In this document: positions 35,204-46,885 of the stretch, one piece after another
How positions within the stretch are numbered: the first letter of the stretch is position 1
How the letters are laid out: the number at the start of each line of letters is the position of its first letter
NCBI RefSeq assembly: GCF_003597395.2
Contig: NC_133771.1
Coordinates: 50,427,766 to 50,491,765 of the forward strand
Length of the DNA: 64,000 nt
Source of the DNA: Chelonoidis abingdonii
Taxonomy: Eukaryota; Chordata; Testudines; Testudinidae
Direction of reading: 5' to 3'
Made by a program: the position numbers and the translations under genes
The notes under the pieces: generated by a model
Database searches by the model: none
Seen by the model: the letters and a program-made list of their open reading frames with translations, nothing else
Told to the model about the DNA's origin: nothing

Positions 35204-35634
35204 TGTGGCAAAGTACATGCCTCTCCTTTTGTTAGTTCAGTCCTTCTTAGCCTCGGAGACACAGGCTTGGGCAAAGTAAAAGAAAAAAATCCCTTCCCAA
35301 TCTCACAGGGTCTGGCTGATCCCTTCTCAGCCAGCCCCTTGCTCTAGTTTCCTCTCCTTCTGGGGAGAATGCAATCTGCCTTGCAAGAAGGGTCTCAGAG
35401 TTCAGCTACCCCTACTTGCTGGCAGCTACTCTGCTTCTCTCTTTCTTCCTCCCCCACTGCTTCCCTGCCAGGGAGGTTTTAAAAAGGTCTCCAGCAACTG
35501 GGGCCAGCTGAACCTAATTAGTTCCTCCCCCCCGCTAACCCCTGTCCCAGCTGAACCTTATTCCTCCAGGGTCAAGCCTTCTGGGACCAATTACTACCCC
35601 TCTCCTGGTAGCTAACTGTCCTGAGTTTGCCACA
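35204..35634. mobile_element. Short LTR-like element with 5-bp TSD
   Basis: It starts TGTGGCAAAG and ends CTTTGCC-like text (gagtttgccaca), with a perfect TSD AGCAC at 35199-35203 and 35635-35639. It is 431 bp long. The complementary strand carries a TATA-like cctttttaaaacctc, so the element may be oriented minus. There is no coding region. Confidence 0.8.
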
Positions 35635-35639
35635 AGCAC

Positions 35640-36773
35640 CCAGAATTTTTAGGTGATGCTGAGCAGGTCACTTATGAAATGTTCACAGTTGATCATGAAT
35701 TATGGTGTTCCCAGCATGAGATACCTGGGGCCAGATCTGCAGCTGAAGTTTTCGAGAGCTATGCTTTGAACATATTCTGTGCTATAAAAATGCTAAATAT
35801 TCTGAAAAATAGCCCTTAGGTTTCTCAAGTTGGGCACCTGAAGTTACTGGTCATTTCACATTTTTGGCCTTAAACTCTCTTTTCCTCTCTTCCTCAGCTG
35901 TAAAAGGTGCATATTAGTCGCTTTATCTCACAGGGGGGTTGTGAAGATAAATTCATTAGTGTTTGGGAAACACTCAGAAATGGTAGTGAATACCATAGAA
36001 ATGGCCTGGGGAAAATCAGTTTTGAATTCAATTCAGTCTTTGGATGATGTGCATTTAAAAAAGGCCTGGAGTAACACACTGAATGAGGAGGATAAAAAAG
36101 AAGTATTGAACTACTATTCACTCATTCACTGTGGGAAAAAATAGTACATGCTCATGTAATTAAAGACTAGCGTAATGCATACACACAGAGGGCTGAATTA
36201 AGTTTGCATGGGCTACCTTAATTCTGGCATTTCCAAATTTGTGAGTGATTGATTTTGCAACCTTAACATTCTTTCAACAAAGTGTTTTGGATGTTATTTG
36301 AAATAAGTAAGGGCTGTTAAGAACCTGCTCAGCAGTTTAAAGTGTCAGAATAAGTTTAGTGGAAGATGCATTAGGTGAGACAGTGAAAGGGAGATTATAA
36401 ATGATCGTATCCTGTGATTCTTCAGTTTCATATATATATAGAACTTCACATACTGTACATGTGTACACATACCCATACCTCACACCATCTTTTATAACCT
36501 CTATGAATACAATGGTTTTAATACATTAAAAAACAAAACAGTGAAACATCTATCTTTATTTAAAGATTTGCTTACATAATAGCAACAAATAGAAACTGAC
36601 TAAACAGATCAGACTAGTTTCACTGCCCAAAATATATATGAAGAATTAAAAGTAAATGAAGAAATGTTGTCAGGCAAAAATAAAAACTGTAAGGCTCTTG
36701 TCCACTAGTGATACAGAACCACTTGTGGATTATGACCCTAAAGCAGCCGTAGTTGGCTGTGGGAAGATCACCC
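35640..36773. other. Stretch with no recognised gene
   Basis: No exon or repeat boundary is recognised. Short AT-rich and (TA)n tracts lie near 36430. Confidence 0.5.
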
Positions 36774-37642
36774 TGTGGTAAATGTCTGTCTCAAATCTGG
36801 ACTTAGCGTTCAAAATCTGAGTGTTTACTGTGAACCTCCCCCAAGCTTATACCCAGCTTGGATCTGATATCGCTGCCACCAACCAGGATTTTATTTAGGG
36901 TTCCTGGTTACTCCGAGTCACCCCAACCTTTCCCTGGGGGACCCCCCCAAGACCCAGACCCCTGGGTCTCCCTATCTCATTCCCAGCTCCCCCCCCACTT
37001 TTCCCTGGGTGAGCCTGGGCAATGCTATACTTAACTCCTTGAATGCAAAACCAAGAGAGCTATTTACCTCCCTCGAAGGCTATGGCTTCAAAGCTAGTCA
37101 CCAGCTACAACCAGGAGATTCCCCCTCCCTGTCTTTACCGTGAGGGAGACAAGATAACCTGGTACAGAAATTTCTATCCCTTGCCGTCACTAGGAAAGAA
37201 CTCCCACAAGTTTTAAAAGAGAAAACTTTATATAAAGCGAAGAAAGATACAACAATAATACTGCATTAAGAGATCAAAATAACAGGCCTTGCTTATAAGA
37301 TATGAATAAATGTACTCAATTTTAAAAAGATACTCCAAATTTAAACCAGTCCGCATATCACACCCATGTAAATACAAAAATGAAAGAACAGTCACAGAGC
37401 CGATTACTTATGTTTCCTTGTACTCCATCACTGAGTAGAATATTTGAAAGAAGATGGAGTTAGAAGAAAAGCTTGTTTACTCACAGCCGAGGAAAACAAA
37501 AAGACCCCTGTTTCCAGTTCCCTCCCAGACTTTAAAAAAAAATCCAGGTCTCTGATTGGTCCTCTGGTCAGGTGTTTGGTTCCCCCTTTGTTCACCCTTT
37601 ACAGGTAAAAGAAAATTAACCCTTACCTATCTACTTATGACA
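36774..37642 (-). mobile_element. Complete solo LTR, inverted
   Basis: On the minus strand it runs from TGTCATAAGTAGATAGG to CATTTACCACA, 869 bp, same subfamily as 32547-33533. The 5-bp TSD CACCC is exact, at 36769-36773 and 37643-37647. It is a solo LTR with no internal region. Its own TSD shows that it is an independent insertion and not the partner LTR of the copy 3 kb upstream. Confidence 0.92.
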
Positions 37643-37647
37643 CACCC

Positions 37648-39161
37648 CACTAGTGGCATAGCTAGTAGTCTTTAGCTAAAAATCAGATTTGAAACTGGCA
37701 TTGCAGGAAATGTTTCTATATGCTGTATAATAATAATAATAAAGGGTTGTATCTCTCCAGAGCTTGTGATCAGTTTTAATATAGTTTGTGCTCTTTTTTT
37801 CAGAGCTAAATACAAAGTTTTTTAACTATGAAACAATCCTAATATAATTCCTAACTGGGTGAGGTGGCTGCTGTTAAACTGCATTTTATCCAATTAACAC
37901 ACCAACTATTGTTTCACTTAGCAAATTGCGTTATTTGCTCTACTTCACTTCCCAGCATGGCCTTCGTATAAAGAAATGTTGAGCAGTGTGTTACATCAGT
38001 TACAATATGGCAGGCACTATAGTTTGGTGTATGGGATTTATCTTTGTATTTTTTGATACTTCACCTTATGGCTCAAGAACCATTATATGTCCAATTAACT
38101 TTGGTTTATATACTATGTGTGTTTTAAGTCAGTTGAGCTATTTCACTAGAAAAATTACTTTAGCCCAAAACTTGATCATTTCAGCCAATACAGACCAAAC
38201 TGAGGATGAGTGGTTTATTACCTTATTATGCATTAAAAGAGAACACATGTAACTGCTGAAAATAGGATTGAAAGGGGAGAGATACAGTTACTGAATATAG
38301 TCATACCTTAGCTTCTTCCAGGACTAATCCATACACTTGAATGCTATATTGGGACTTTTAAAATATGAAATAAAAGATTACTTATATTATTTTGGCCTAC
38401 CAACCTGTAATAATTGAAACTATATGTTAAAGACCCTCAAGAAATTCATAAAATTTAATGCCACTAATTTCTTTTGGCAAAGAAACTGTTCAGAAAACAG
38501 ACTATAGAAAAGTGGCCAGCTGATGAACCTATCTGTTTTTTGTCTTCTTTGTTTATTGAAGATGACATTTCCTACAAAGTTGATGTGGCTTTTTTTAAGA
38601 CAAATCCTCATAGCATGATATGTTGATTTTTTTAGGTTGTTGCATATGAAAACTATATCATCTAAATATTATGATTTAAGCCAGGCAGTCAATATCTGAA
38701 AAACAAGTATAATTCTTATGCTTTAAGTGGAGTAAAACAGATATATATTTTGATAGATACGCTGTCTGAATTTATTTATTTTGATTTATGGAAATGCTAA
38801 AAAGGTCTTTCATTCACCTAGACTATAACATAAAAATACACCCTACATCAGCAATGTAAGATAACCCCTCATAATACTTCTTACTCCTTACCCAGCCTTA
38901 CATTTCCAATCCCCCCCTCCTCCTGTTTCCAATGCCTGGGAAAAAATTGAGCCATGGGCTATGTTCTGAGGGTCATCAGATGTCAGACTAAAGTGAATTC
39001 TAAAGCCATCGAGTTCTCACGAAAAATGTGCTGCTGGCAGCCCTGCCGCTGTCTCATTTACACCAATAGGGTTCCGACCTGAGAGCCTCTGTTGATTTCA
39101 TCTGTGGCAAATATGGTACAAGGAGAGAGATGGTCTCTCAGGTACATGGGTCCTAAACCAC
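37648..39161. other. Stretch with no recognised gene
   Basis: It is AT-rich, with a short (TAA)n run near 37727. No motif is seen in its open frames (88 codons or fewer). Confidence 0.5.
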
Positions 39162-39164
39162 TTA

Positions 39165-39313
39165 GGGCCAGATTTTGAAAGGTATTTAGGCACATAGTAA
39201 GATTTTAAAAAGCATTTAGGTGCCTAAGTCTCATTGGTTTCAAAGTAAGTTAGACATCTGGATGCTTTTGAAAATCCCAGTAGGTGCCTAAATGCCTTTT
39301 AAAAATCTGGTCC
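39165..39313. mobile_element. PIF/Harbinger-like MITE
   Basis: The termini GGGCCAGATTTTGAAAGG and, inverted, GGACCAGATTTTTAAAAGG form a long inverted repeat. The flanks are TTA on both sides (39162-39164 and 39314-39316), the TSD expected of PIF/Harbinger elements. It is 149 bp and folds into a near-complete hairpin. Confidence 0.75.
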
Positions 39314-39316
39314 TTA

Positions 39317-39670
39317 GGGCTTTCAAAATCAAAATCAACACTTTAAATGATGTAATATTTTTTCATGCTAAGAGAGTGTCAGTAGAAAATCGGAAAAGTG
39401 TCAGCACCTATGGCCACCTGATTTAATGCTGCTTCCAACAGGCCATAGCTGGAGGAGGGGGAGTTCTTTGCAGCACAGCCCTAGTATGACCAAATTTACA
39501 GGGAACCTGGAGAGAGCTGCAAGGGATATAAAGCCGCAGGCGCTGACTTTTGTTTTTCCTGGTGGGTGCTTTTAAAGAGGTGTGTGTGTTTGGGGGCAGG
39601 AGGGAGATAGCTCTGCCAGTTTGGGGATGGGGGGAGGCTATTTTAAGAATATTTATACACTTCTTTCATA
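39317..39670. other. Stretch with no recognised gene
   Basis: I see nothing identifiable in this interval. Confidence 0.5.
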
Positions 39671-39678
39671 TTCTAGTT

Positions 39679-40897
39679 CAGGGGTCGGTAACCTTTCAGA
39701 AGTGGTGTGCCAAGTTCACTTTAATTTAAGGTTTCGCATGCCAGTAATACATTTTAACGTTTGTAGAAGGTCTCTCTCTGTGTCTATATTATATAAACTA
39801 TTGTTGTATTTAAAGTAAGGATGGTTTTAAAAATATTTAAGAAGCTTCATTTAAAATAAAATTAAAATGCAGATTTTATCAATTTAGTGTGATCCTTTCC
39901 TGGGATCCTTGTCTGGGGTTCCAGCCACCAGCTCCACTCAGCCTGCTGTCGGTCTGGGGTCCCGGCCACTGGCCCCACTAAGCCCGCTGCCAGTCTGGGT
40001 GAATGGAACCCCAGGCTGGCAGCGAGCTGAAAGGTGCCAGCAGCCAGGAGTTCAGACTGGCAGCAGACTGAGTTGCTCAGCCCGCTGTCGGTCTGAGGTC
40101 CTACTCCTGGCCACTGGCCCCGCTCAGCCCACTGCCGGCTGAGTGAATGGAACACCAGACCGGTAGCGGGCTGAGCAGGGCCACCAGCTGGACCCGAGAC
40201 TGGCAGCGGGCTGAGCGGGGCTGGTGGCTGCAACCCCAGGCAAGGATCCCAGGCCCTGCTCAGCCCGCTGCCAGTCTGGGCTAAGTGGGCTGAGCGGGGC
40301 TGGTGGCCAGGACCCCAGACCAGCAGCGGGTTGAGTCACTCAGCCTGCTGCTGGTCTGGGGTTCTGTCCGCCATTTCCTGCCAGCCGGTATCCTGGCCGC
40401 CGGTCCCGTCTCAGCCCGCTCAGGGTCGGCAGCAGGCTGAGTGGGGCCGGCAGCCGGAACCCCAGATCAGCAGCAGGCTGAGTGCTGCCAGCACCCCACT
40501 GAATGCTGCTGGCACCCCAGACTGGCAGCGGACTAAGCCACTCAGTCCACTGCTGACCCCGCTCAGTAAGCCACTGGCTGAGTGAATGGAACTCCAGGCT
40601 GACAGCGAGCTGAGCCTCAGCCCGCTGCCACTCTGGGGTTCTGGATGCCTGCTCCTGCCAGCTGGGGTCTCAGCTGCTGGCTTGCTCAGCCTGCTGCCAG
40701 CCTGGGGTTCCCTGGAGGTCCCTAGGCCAGCAGTGGTCGCTGATTGAGGCCGGCGGCTGGGACCCCAGCTGGCAATGGGGCAGCAACCGGAACCCCAGGC
40801 TGGCAGCGGGCTGAGCTGCTCAGCCCGCCTCCGCGTGCCATCAAAAATTGGATTGCGTGCCACCTGTGGCACACGTGCTGTAGGTTGCCAACCCCTG
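39679..40897. mobile_element. hAT element carrying a GC-rich minisatellite
   Basis: The termini are CAGGGGTCGGTAACC and GGTTGCCAACCCCTG, with a perfect 8-bp TSD TTCTAGTT at 39671-39678 and 40898-40905. About 210 bp of AT-rich left end is followed by roughly 950 bp of tandem GC-rich units and a short right end. No transposase is encoded. The same family, inverted and longer, is at 50834-52361. Confidence 0.92.
39900..40850. repeat. Degenerate minisatellite inside the hAT element
   Basis: Units of about 40 bp repeat the words ggcagcgggctgag, gctggtggc and accccag in both orientations (also cagcccgctgccagtctgggg). Units are imperfect and partly inverted. Frames of 70-150 codons here are low-complexity by-products rich in Pro, Ala, Gly, Ser and Gln. 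Confidence 0.8.
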
Positions 40898-41030
40898 TTC
40901 TAGTTATTGAATGTGTCTTATCATTGGTATCTTTACTGTTTTAATAATGATTAAATTGTTATGAACTACATAATTACATTATCATGATTTATAGTATATT
41001 AAAATCATTGCAGTCACCTACAAGCTATCT

Positions 41031-41285
41031 TCAGCAATGTCCTAGATTAAAGATACTAAGTCTCACTGTAGCATTCTGGATGAAACCATCAGCAATCTTA
41101 TTTACATCTAGTTCCCTGGTATGGTCTAGATGCATGTTAAGGACAGCTAACTTGTTCAGTTGCTTCTGTCCCATTGATGACTGGAGATAATTTTTAAGTC
41201 TTCTGAAGTTGGAGAATGAGCATTCCACTGTTCAGGATGACACAGGCACATTGAAAAGGATTCTTATAAGTTTGTAGGATTCTCG
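41031..41285 (-). pseudogene. hAT transposase C-terminal dimerisation domain relic
   Basis: The minus frame at 41031-41228 reads as the C-terminal dimerisation segment of hAT transposases: ECSFSNFRRLKNYLQSSMG, then LNKLAVLNM, followed by a family-like tail. The usual wording has SAERSFSKLK and LRSSM or similar. Upstream on the same strand, before a stop, the text LIRILFNVP matches the preceding helix of the family. Only about 80 codons survive. The rest of the transposase (BED finger, RNase H-like core) is absent. hAT transposases dimerise through this region to cut DNA. The copy is dead and bordered by a CR1 fragment. Confidence 0.75.
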
Positions 41286-41289
41286 TTCT

Positions 41290-41700
41290 TGACACATAAC
41301 AGCTAATTTAGGTCCTATCATTTTGTATTTATGGTTGGAGTTATATTTTGCCATGCGTACTACTTTGCATTTAACATTGAATTTCATCTACCATATTGTT
41401 GCCCAGTCACCCAGTTTTGTGAGATCAATTGTAACTCTCTGCAATCTGCTTTGGACTTAACTATCTTGAGTAATTTTGTATTATCTGCAAATTTTGCCAC
41501 CTCACTGTCTACCCCTTTTTGCAGATCATTTATGAATATGTTGAACAGCACAGGTCCCAGTACAGACCCCTGGGGGACACCACTATTTGCTTCTCTCCAT
41601 TCTGAAAATGGACCATTTATTCCTACCCTTTGTTTTCTATCTTTTAACTGGAGTGCCTGGCAATACTTTCAGGATCATACAGCGGTCCTTAATTTAACTT
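41290..41700 (-). mobile_element. CR1 LINE fragment, RT active-site region
   Basis: On the minus strand the text contains the RT block [20 protein letters not shown] and then KFADNTKL (41471-41494). The family norm for the last box is FADDTKL, so the second catalytic Asp is Asn here. The fragment has neither the 5' part nor the 3' end. It belongs to a CR1 subfamily different from the 3.6-12.7 kb copies. Confidence 0.85.
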
Positions 41701-42176
41701 AATGACAAGTCTTTTGTTATCTTAATCACCATGCCTCTGTTTATAAACAAATTCCCTGCCTCAAGGGCAGAAACTGGGAGGAGCACAGAACTCATCACAT
41801 TCCAAACTCAAGCTTTGGCTTCTCGATGCTAAGCAAACCCTATTTTTTTTTCTGTGGGTGCTTGAGCTTGGGAACACACATGGAGTCATCACCTATGAAC
41901 ATGGCCTTTGTGGAATCCCCCAAATCAATATGGAACTCAAGTGATCTGTGCTGGGGTGTGGGGCTGAAGCCACTTTTTAAGGGGGAATGAAAAGAGCAGG
42001 GGAAGGGAAGCCCACTAGCCTAAGCATCTACAGCTACATCAAAATATGAGGCTAAGTCACAGCTGGAATATAAGGCTTGATCTTAGCACATTTGCCATAT
42101 GATGTGCATGCTTGATCCAATGCACAGGATCAGTTATGCTCCCCCACACCAAGTTAATGCTCCCAGGGTATCTTAG
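41701..42176. other. Stretch with no recognised gene
   Basis: Nothing is recognised between the CR1 fragment and the Penelope-like insertion. Confidence 0.5.
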
Positions 42177-42186
42177 TAAGGGGAGC

Positions 42187-42932
42187 AAAAATGAGGAGTC
42201 CTTGTGACACCTTAGAGACTAACAAATTTATTTGGGCATAAGCTTTTCTGGGCTAAAACCCACTTCATCAGATGCATGGAGTGGAAAATACAGTAGGCAG
42301 GTATAAATACACAGCACATGAAAAGATGGGAGTTGCCTGACCAAGTAGGGGGACATTGCTAACAAACCAATTCAGTTTAGATGGAAGTGAGCTATTCTCA
42401 AGGGTTGACAAGAAAGGGTGAATATCAAGGGAGGAAAAATCACTTTTGTAGGGCTAATGAGGCTAATGTAATCAAGGTGGCCCATTTCAAACAGTTGACA
42501 AGAAGGTGTGTGTATCAGCAGGGGGAAATTAGTTTTTGTAGTGACTCATCCACTCCCAGTCTTTATTCAGGCATAATTTGATGGTGTCCAGTTTGCAAAG
42601 TAATTCCAATTCTGCAGTTTCTTGTTGGAGTCTGTTTTTGAAGTTTTTTTGTTGAAGAATTGCCATTTTTAAGTCTGTTAGTAAAATGTTCTCCTACTGG
42701 TTTTTGAACATCATAATTCTTGATGTCTGATTTGTGTCCATTTATTCTTTTGCGTAGAGACTGTCTAGTTTGGCCAAGGTACATGGCAGAGGGACATTGG
42801 TGGCACATGATGGCATATATCACATTGGTAGATGTGCAGGTGAACGAGCCCCTGATGGTGTGGCTGATGTGGTTAGGTCCTATGATGGTGTCCCTTGAAT
42901 AGATATGCGGACAGAGTTGGCAGAGTTGTAAT
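42187..42932 (-). mobile_element. Penelope-like element 3' part with GIY-YIG frame
   Basis: The minus frame at 42563-42823 (86 codons) reads as the start of a GIY-YIG endonuclease domain of Penelope-like elements: IYAIMCHQCPSAMYLGQT, then LRKRINGHKSDI. The spaced Cys pair (CHQC) and the Arg and His after it are as in the family. The rest of the element is the 3' region. The flanks taaggggagc (42177-42186) and taaggggaagc (42933-42943) are a near-perfect TSD. The reverse transcriptase is absent through 5' truncation, and the domain's C-terminal part is frame-broken. In intact elements the endonuclease nicks target DNA for reverse transcription. Confidence 0.88.
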
Positions 42933-42943
42933 TAAGGGGAAGC

Positions 42944-43937
42944 TCCTAAAGTTTCTAGTCTCCATGTGGACTGTTCCTCATAGGTAAGGCCAATGTAGTC
43001 CTTGATGAGCTGCCTCCCTGGAAATGCAAAGGCTCAGGCAGGAAAGCTGACATTAAAAAAAAAAAAGCAGTCAGTGATCTGAGTTGAATTTTGAAGATTG
43101 TTTGCAAATTAAACACAGATATAGCTGTGAAGACATTTTCTTATTCTAAACAAATATTCATTTTAGAATATGACAGATTAGCAAGTATTAAAAACCAATT
43201 AATAAATTGGTCTAAAATAAACAATTGTGAAGAAAGGAAAAGAAGGAGGCTTCATACTGTGATCAGCCTACGGAGCAGAGTTGGCTTATGGCTCCTCAAG
43301 GGCTTATTAGTCATATAAAGACTTTCACGGTAGCAGAACACACATATATTAGCTATAAATTTATTTGAAGCTCAGCTCAGTTCATGAAATGCATTTTCCT
43401 AGAATGATTTTTTTTGTCTGCCAAAAATATTTACAGGGTCTCCTTGCCCCAGCCCCAGCTGCTACTAAAGAGAACTCTGGACATGAAAGTGACACTGCAT
43501 TGGCCCTATAGAACAGACTCTTAGGTTCTCAACATCAGATTTCTGCCAAAGTTGAGGCCAAGGTACGCCCTTCCCATGCCCACATAAGAAGGTCAGCCCA
43601 CTGTAATGACAGAAGAATTCAACTGGGCATGCTAAGATGAAAGCATTACCCATGATGGGAGTTGGGGAGGAGAGAAAAGAAAAGGACTATCTCAAGCTGC
43701 CGGTCAGTAACTCTTTGGGCAGGTCCACTTTAATGCAGCCTTAAAACTACAGATGTGTAAAAACTAAAATAAAAAATTCTAAACATTGATCATGGCCCTG
43801 CAGTGAGTTTATCTTGTGGTAGCACCTAGAGGCTAGGCAAGTTGGGGGCCCCGTTGTGCTAGGTGCTGTACAAACATATAGAAAATCAGGGGCTCTTTCC
43901 ATACTGGAGGAACAAGATAGAAGGAAAAAAGGAATAC
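42944..43937. other. Stretch with no recognised gene
   Basis: A fragment of a dispersed repeat (ttgtgctaggtgctgtacaa, near 43853) is the only recognisable part. Confidence 0.5.
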
Positions 43938-44035
43938 TGAGAGATTCTAAGGCCAGAAAGGTCATTAGATCATCTAGTCTGACTTTCTGCATAACACGGG
44001 CCATAGAATATCATCCAGTAATTGCTACAAAACTG
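43938..44035 (-). mobile_element. CR1 3' tail, truncated
   Basis: On the minus strand the words agtcagactagatgatctaa, tgacctttctggccttagaa and tct follow the CR1 3' end pattern (actagatga, then a cctt-ctg stretch). It lacks any coding portion. Confidence 0.6.
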
Positions 44036-44382
44036 AATGTTTATCAAGCTCAGTAATTTTGGGTTGAATTACCACATATCATTTAGGAAGCTATGGAGAA
44101 AAAGAAGAAAGGCAGAGCTTTGTGACAGCAAACCCAGGTTTTTATTAAGTGAATATCTTCACCTTTTGTCAGCTGGCTCCTTTCTGCCCCTTTGGCTTGC
44201 TCTTTCTCTTTCACACTCTAGCTCTGAGTTATAAGATCCCTTCTCACAACTGTCTGGTCTGGTCACATAGCTTGAGTGCTGCTGTTACCATTACTCTTCA
44301 GCGATACTGAAAGGCATTGCTTCTTCTTGATGCCACAAACTGCAGTGCATTGTGATTGGCTGGCTATAGCACAGCCTGTGAT

Positions 44383-44640
44383 CAGGGCTGGCTCTAGCCA
44401 TTTTGCTGCCCCAAGCACGGCGGCATGCTGTGGGGGGGCACTCTGCCTCTCACTGGTCCCACGGCTCCGGTGGCCTGCAGGAGGTCCACCGGAGCTGCAG
44501 AACCAGCGGACCCTCCACAGGCACGCCTGCGGGAGGTCCACCGGAGCCGCCTGCCGCCCTCCCGGCAACTGGCAGAGCGCCCCCGGCAGGATGCCGCCCC
44601 AAGCACGTGCTTGGCACGCTGGGGCCTGGAGCTGGCCCTG
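44383..44640. mobile_element. GC-rich non-autonomous hAT element
   Basis: The termini are CAGGGCTGGCTCTAGCC and GGAGCTGGCCCTG. The flanks are cctgtgat (44375-44382) and ccagtgat (44641-44648), which match at 7 of 8 positions. It is 258 bp. All long frames on both strands here (70-133 codons) are products of its GC composition. Confidence 0.88.
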
Positions 44641-44861
44641 CCAGTGATCCAGAGAACAGCTCAAAGAGAGCTGGAAATTTAAAAAGTCTCCTTCTCTTAG
44701 AAACTTAAATTAAAGTTCTCATTCTTAGAGCTAGTGGGAATATTTTTTCAACAGTGTAATACAGATAATTAATCAAATAATATAAAAGTGGGGGAAGAAT
44801 GTGTCGTAATGCAGGAAGGGCAGTGACTCGGTGACATTATTCAAAGTGATGGACACTGGAG

Positions 44862-45183
44862 CAGCAGTTCTCAAACTGTGGGTTGGGATCCCAAAGTGGG
44901 TTGTGACCCTGTTTAATGGGGTCACCAGGGCTGCCATTAGACCTGCTGGGGTCAGGGGCCAAATCCGAAGCCCAAGACCCACTGCCCATGGCCAAAGGCA
45001 GTGAGGCTCAGGTTACAGGCTCTCCCACCTGGGGTTGAAGCCCTTGAATTTTGGTTTTGGACTCCTCACCAGGGTGGTGGGGCTTGGGTGGGTGGGCTCA
45101 GGCTTCAGTTCCTGCTCCTGGGGTCTATAGTAATTGTTGTTGTCAGAAGGGGGTCGCAGTGCAATGAAGTTTGAGAACCCCTG
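44862..45183. mobile_element. Non-autonomous hAT element
   Basis: The termini are CAGCAGTTCTCAAACT and AAGTTTGAGAACCCCTG. The flanks cactggag (44854-44861) and caccagag (45184-45191) match at 6 of 8 positions. It is the inverted relative of 22115-22474. Confidence 0.82.
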
Positions 45184-45191
45184 CACCAGAG

Positions 45192-46885
45192 AGATCGAAG
45201 TTTTAAAACTTGTCTCATGCCCTAGGCATGCTTTTGTTTGCTTTTCAGCACAGTTTTTCCAGTGGTTTTAGTTGTTGCTGAAAAACAATAATAATAAAAA
45301 TGCCTATTAAAAATCCAGAAAAAAAAAACAAAAAACATTTTTTCCCCTGGAAGTCTGACACCTCAGTTAAAAGAGAATCTTATGCTAGAATCCTGCCTAC
45401 CTGTCTAATCTGTCTATCTTAGTCACCATCACGGTGTTTTATTTGAGCAGCTGCTGGTCCACTTACTGTACAATTACCTGTGAGTGTGTGTGTGAAGGCA
45501 CACAGGAGGTTAACATTTCTTTTATTCCTTCAGTTTCTTAAGTAATAATTGTGCTTTTGTTCTCGTAGATTAGCTCTGCTGTCCCCCTTGCCCCCTGTAG
45601 GAGTGACGGGTTTTCTAGCTCCTTTGTCCTCTCTGACAGTCAGGTTTCCATCAATACTCAGTCTGCTACTTCCCCTGAAGGGAAGATTTTCCATTTGCTT
45701 CTGTAGTTTTCATTCTTGCTGTGTGACAAATGTGAAAAGATCAAGCAGGCCAAGCCTTGCAGGTCTGTTTCCTCTCCTTGGCTCAATTTCCTACATTTAT
45801 GTAATTGTAAATGTTCATGGCTGCTGGCCTACCCTTCCCCCCACTCCTTTAGTTTTTCTTCCGTTGTTCTGCTGGGTGAATAATGAGGCCTGGCCTCTTA
45901 ACTCTCCTGTTCCACCCCACTCAGAACCATGTTTTCACCCCCAACTGAAAATTAGAACTGGGTTTATTTCCAAGCCATTTTTCAAAATTCCAGGTATGAA
46001 TCTCCATGTTAACATTTCTACCATAATTCTTTAACCTTCTTTTAACTTTCCAATTTCTCCAAGGGACCTGAAGGTTGTGCTCTAGTTTTAAATGCTTGTC
46101 CCTCAGACCCCTCCTTCCACTTTTTGGGATACTGAGTGGGAGAGAGGGGAGAACCAGAGAACAATACTTCTAAAGTTTTATGTGCCCTCCCGCCCCGAAA
46201 GGATCAGAGAGCCTGACAAGATAGCCGTGTTATTTCTGTGGAGATTTGTTTTCCATTTGCTCAGGCTAAGATCAGTCAGGGTGAACAAAAGGCTTTTGCA
46301 AGCTAAAATAAAAATTAAACCACACTTTTATGTGCCTTTTTTTCCCTTATGGATTTATTTTCTTTTTCTTTTAAAAGTACCTACAGTGCTGTTGGCTAAA
46401 AAGGATTCGGCTTGCCTCAGTGTGCCAGAGTTTAAGGGACTGAGCAGGGCACAATGAGATTTTTTTGTTTTTGACACATTTTACCTTCATAAATTCATAT
46501 CATTGACTGCCTACTCTAGGCCTGTGTAGTCAGAGCTCCCACTGCACTCCTCTGGGTGGAGTATCCAATTCTGCTGGTAGGCCATTCATGTTTTCTGGCT
46601 GCTGATTTTAAAGTTAAGTGATTCCCTCTAGAGATAACATAGCCGTAGTTGCTGCTTCTGTTGTGCAGCATACTGTGAAGCCAGAGGCAATTCCACTAAC
46701 CGGTTATAATATGCAACACACACACTGCGTCCAATATAATCTGCTAAAGCCTGGTTCTGCTTGGTGATGAGTGACTCAAGCAAGTTGCTTAGTTCCCTTA
46801 AATTCTATTAACTTCCCTGGGATTTCAGGATCTTCATCACTTCTCTGGATTGGCCCTTATTTACCACAGTTCATTTTCAAATTTA
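45192..46885. other. Stretch with no recognised gene
   Basis: A 161-codon plus frame (45549-46034) and a 121-codon one (46092-46457) occur but show no domain and are pyrimidine-rich by composition. No repeat family is recognised. Confidence 0.45.

Noticed and set aside
32547..37642. Two LTRs as the ends of one provirus-like element
   Set aside because: They are in opposite orientation and each has its own 5-bp TSD, so they are separate solo LTRs.
44263..44708. Overlapping 70-133 codon frames on both strands
   Set aside because: Stops are rare here because the hAT element at 44383-44640 is GC-rich; frames overlap on both strands.
45549..46034. 161-codon open frame with hydrophobic N-terminal half
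   Set aside because: The Leu/Pro/Ser/Phe bias follows the pyrimidine-rich DNA. There is no clear signal peptide context, domain or splice structure.
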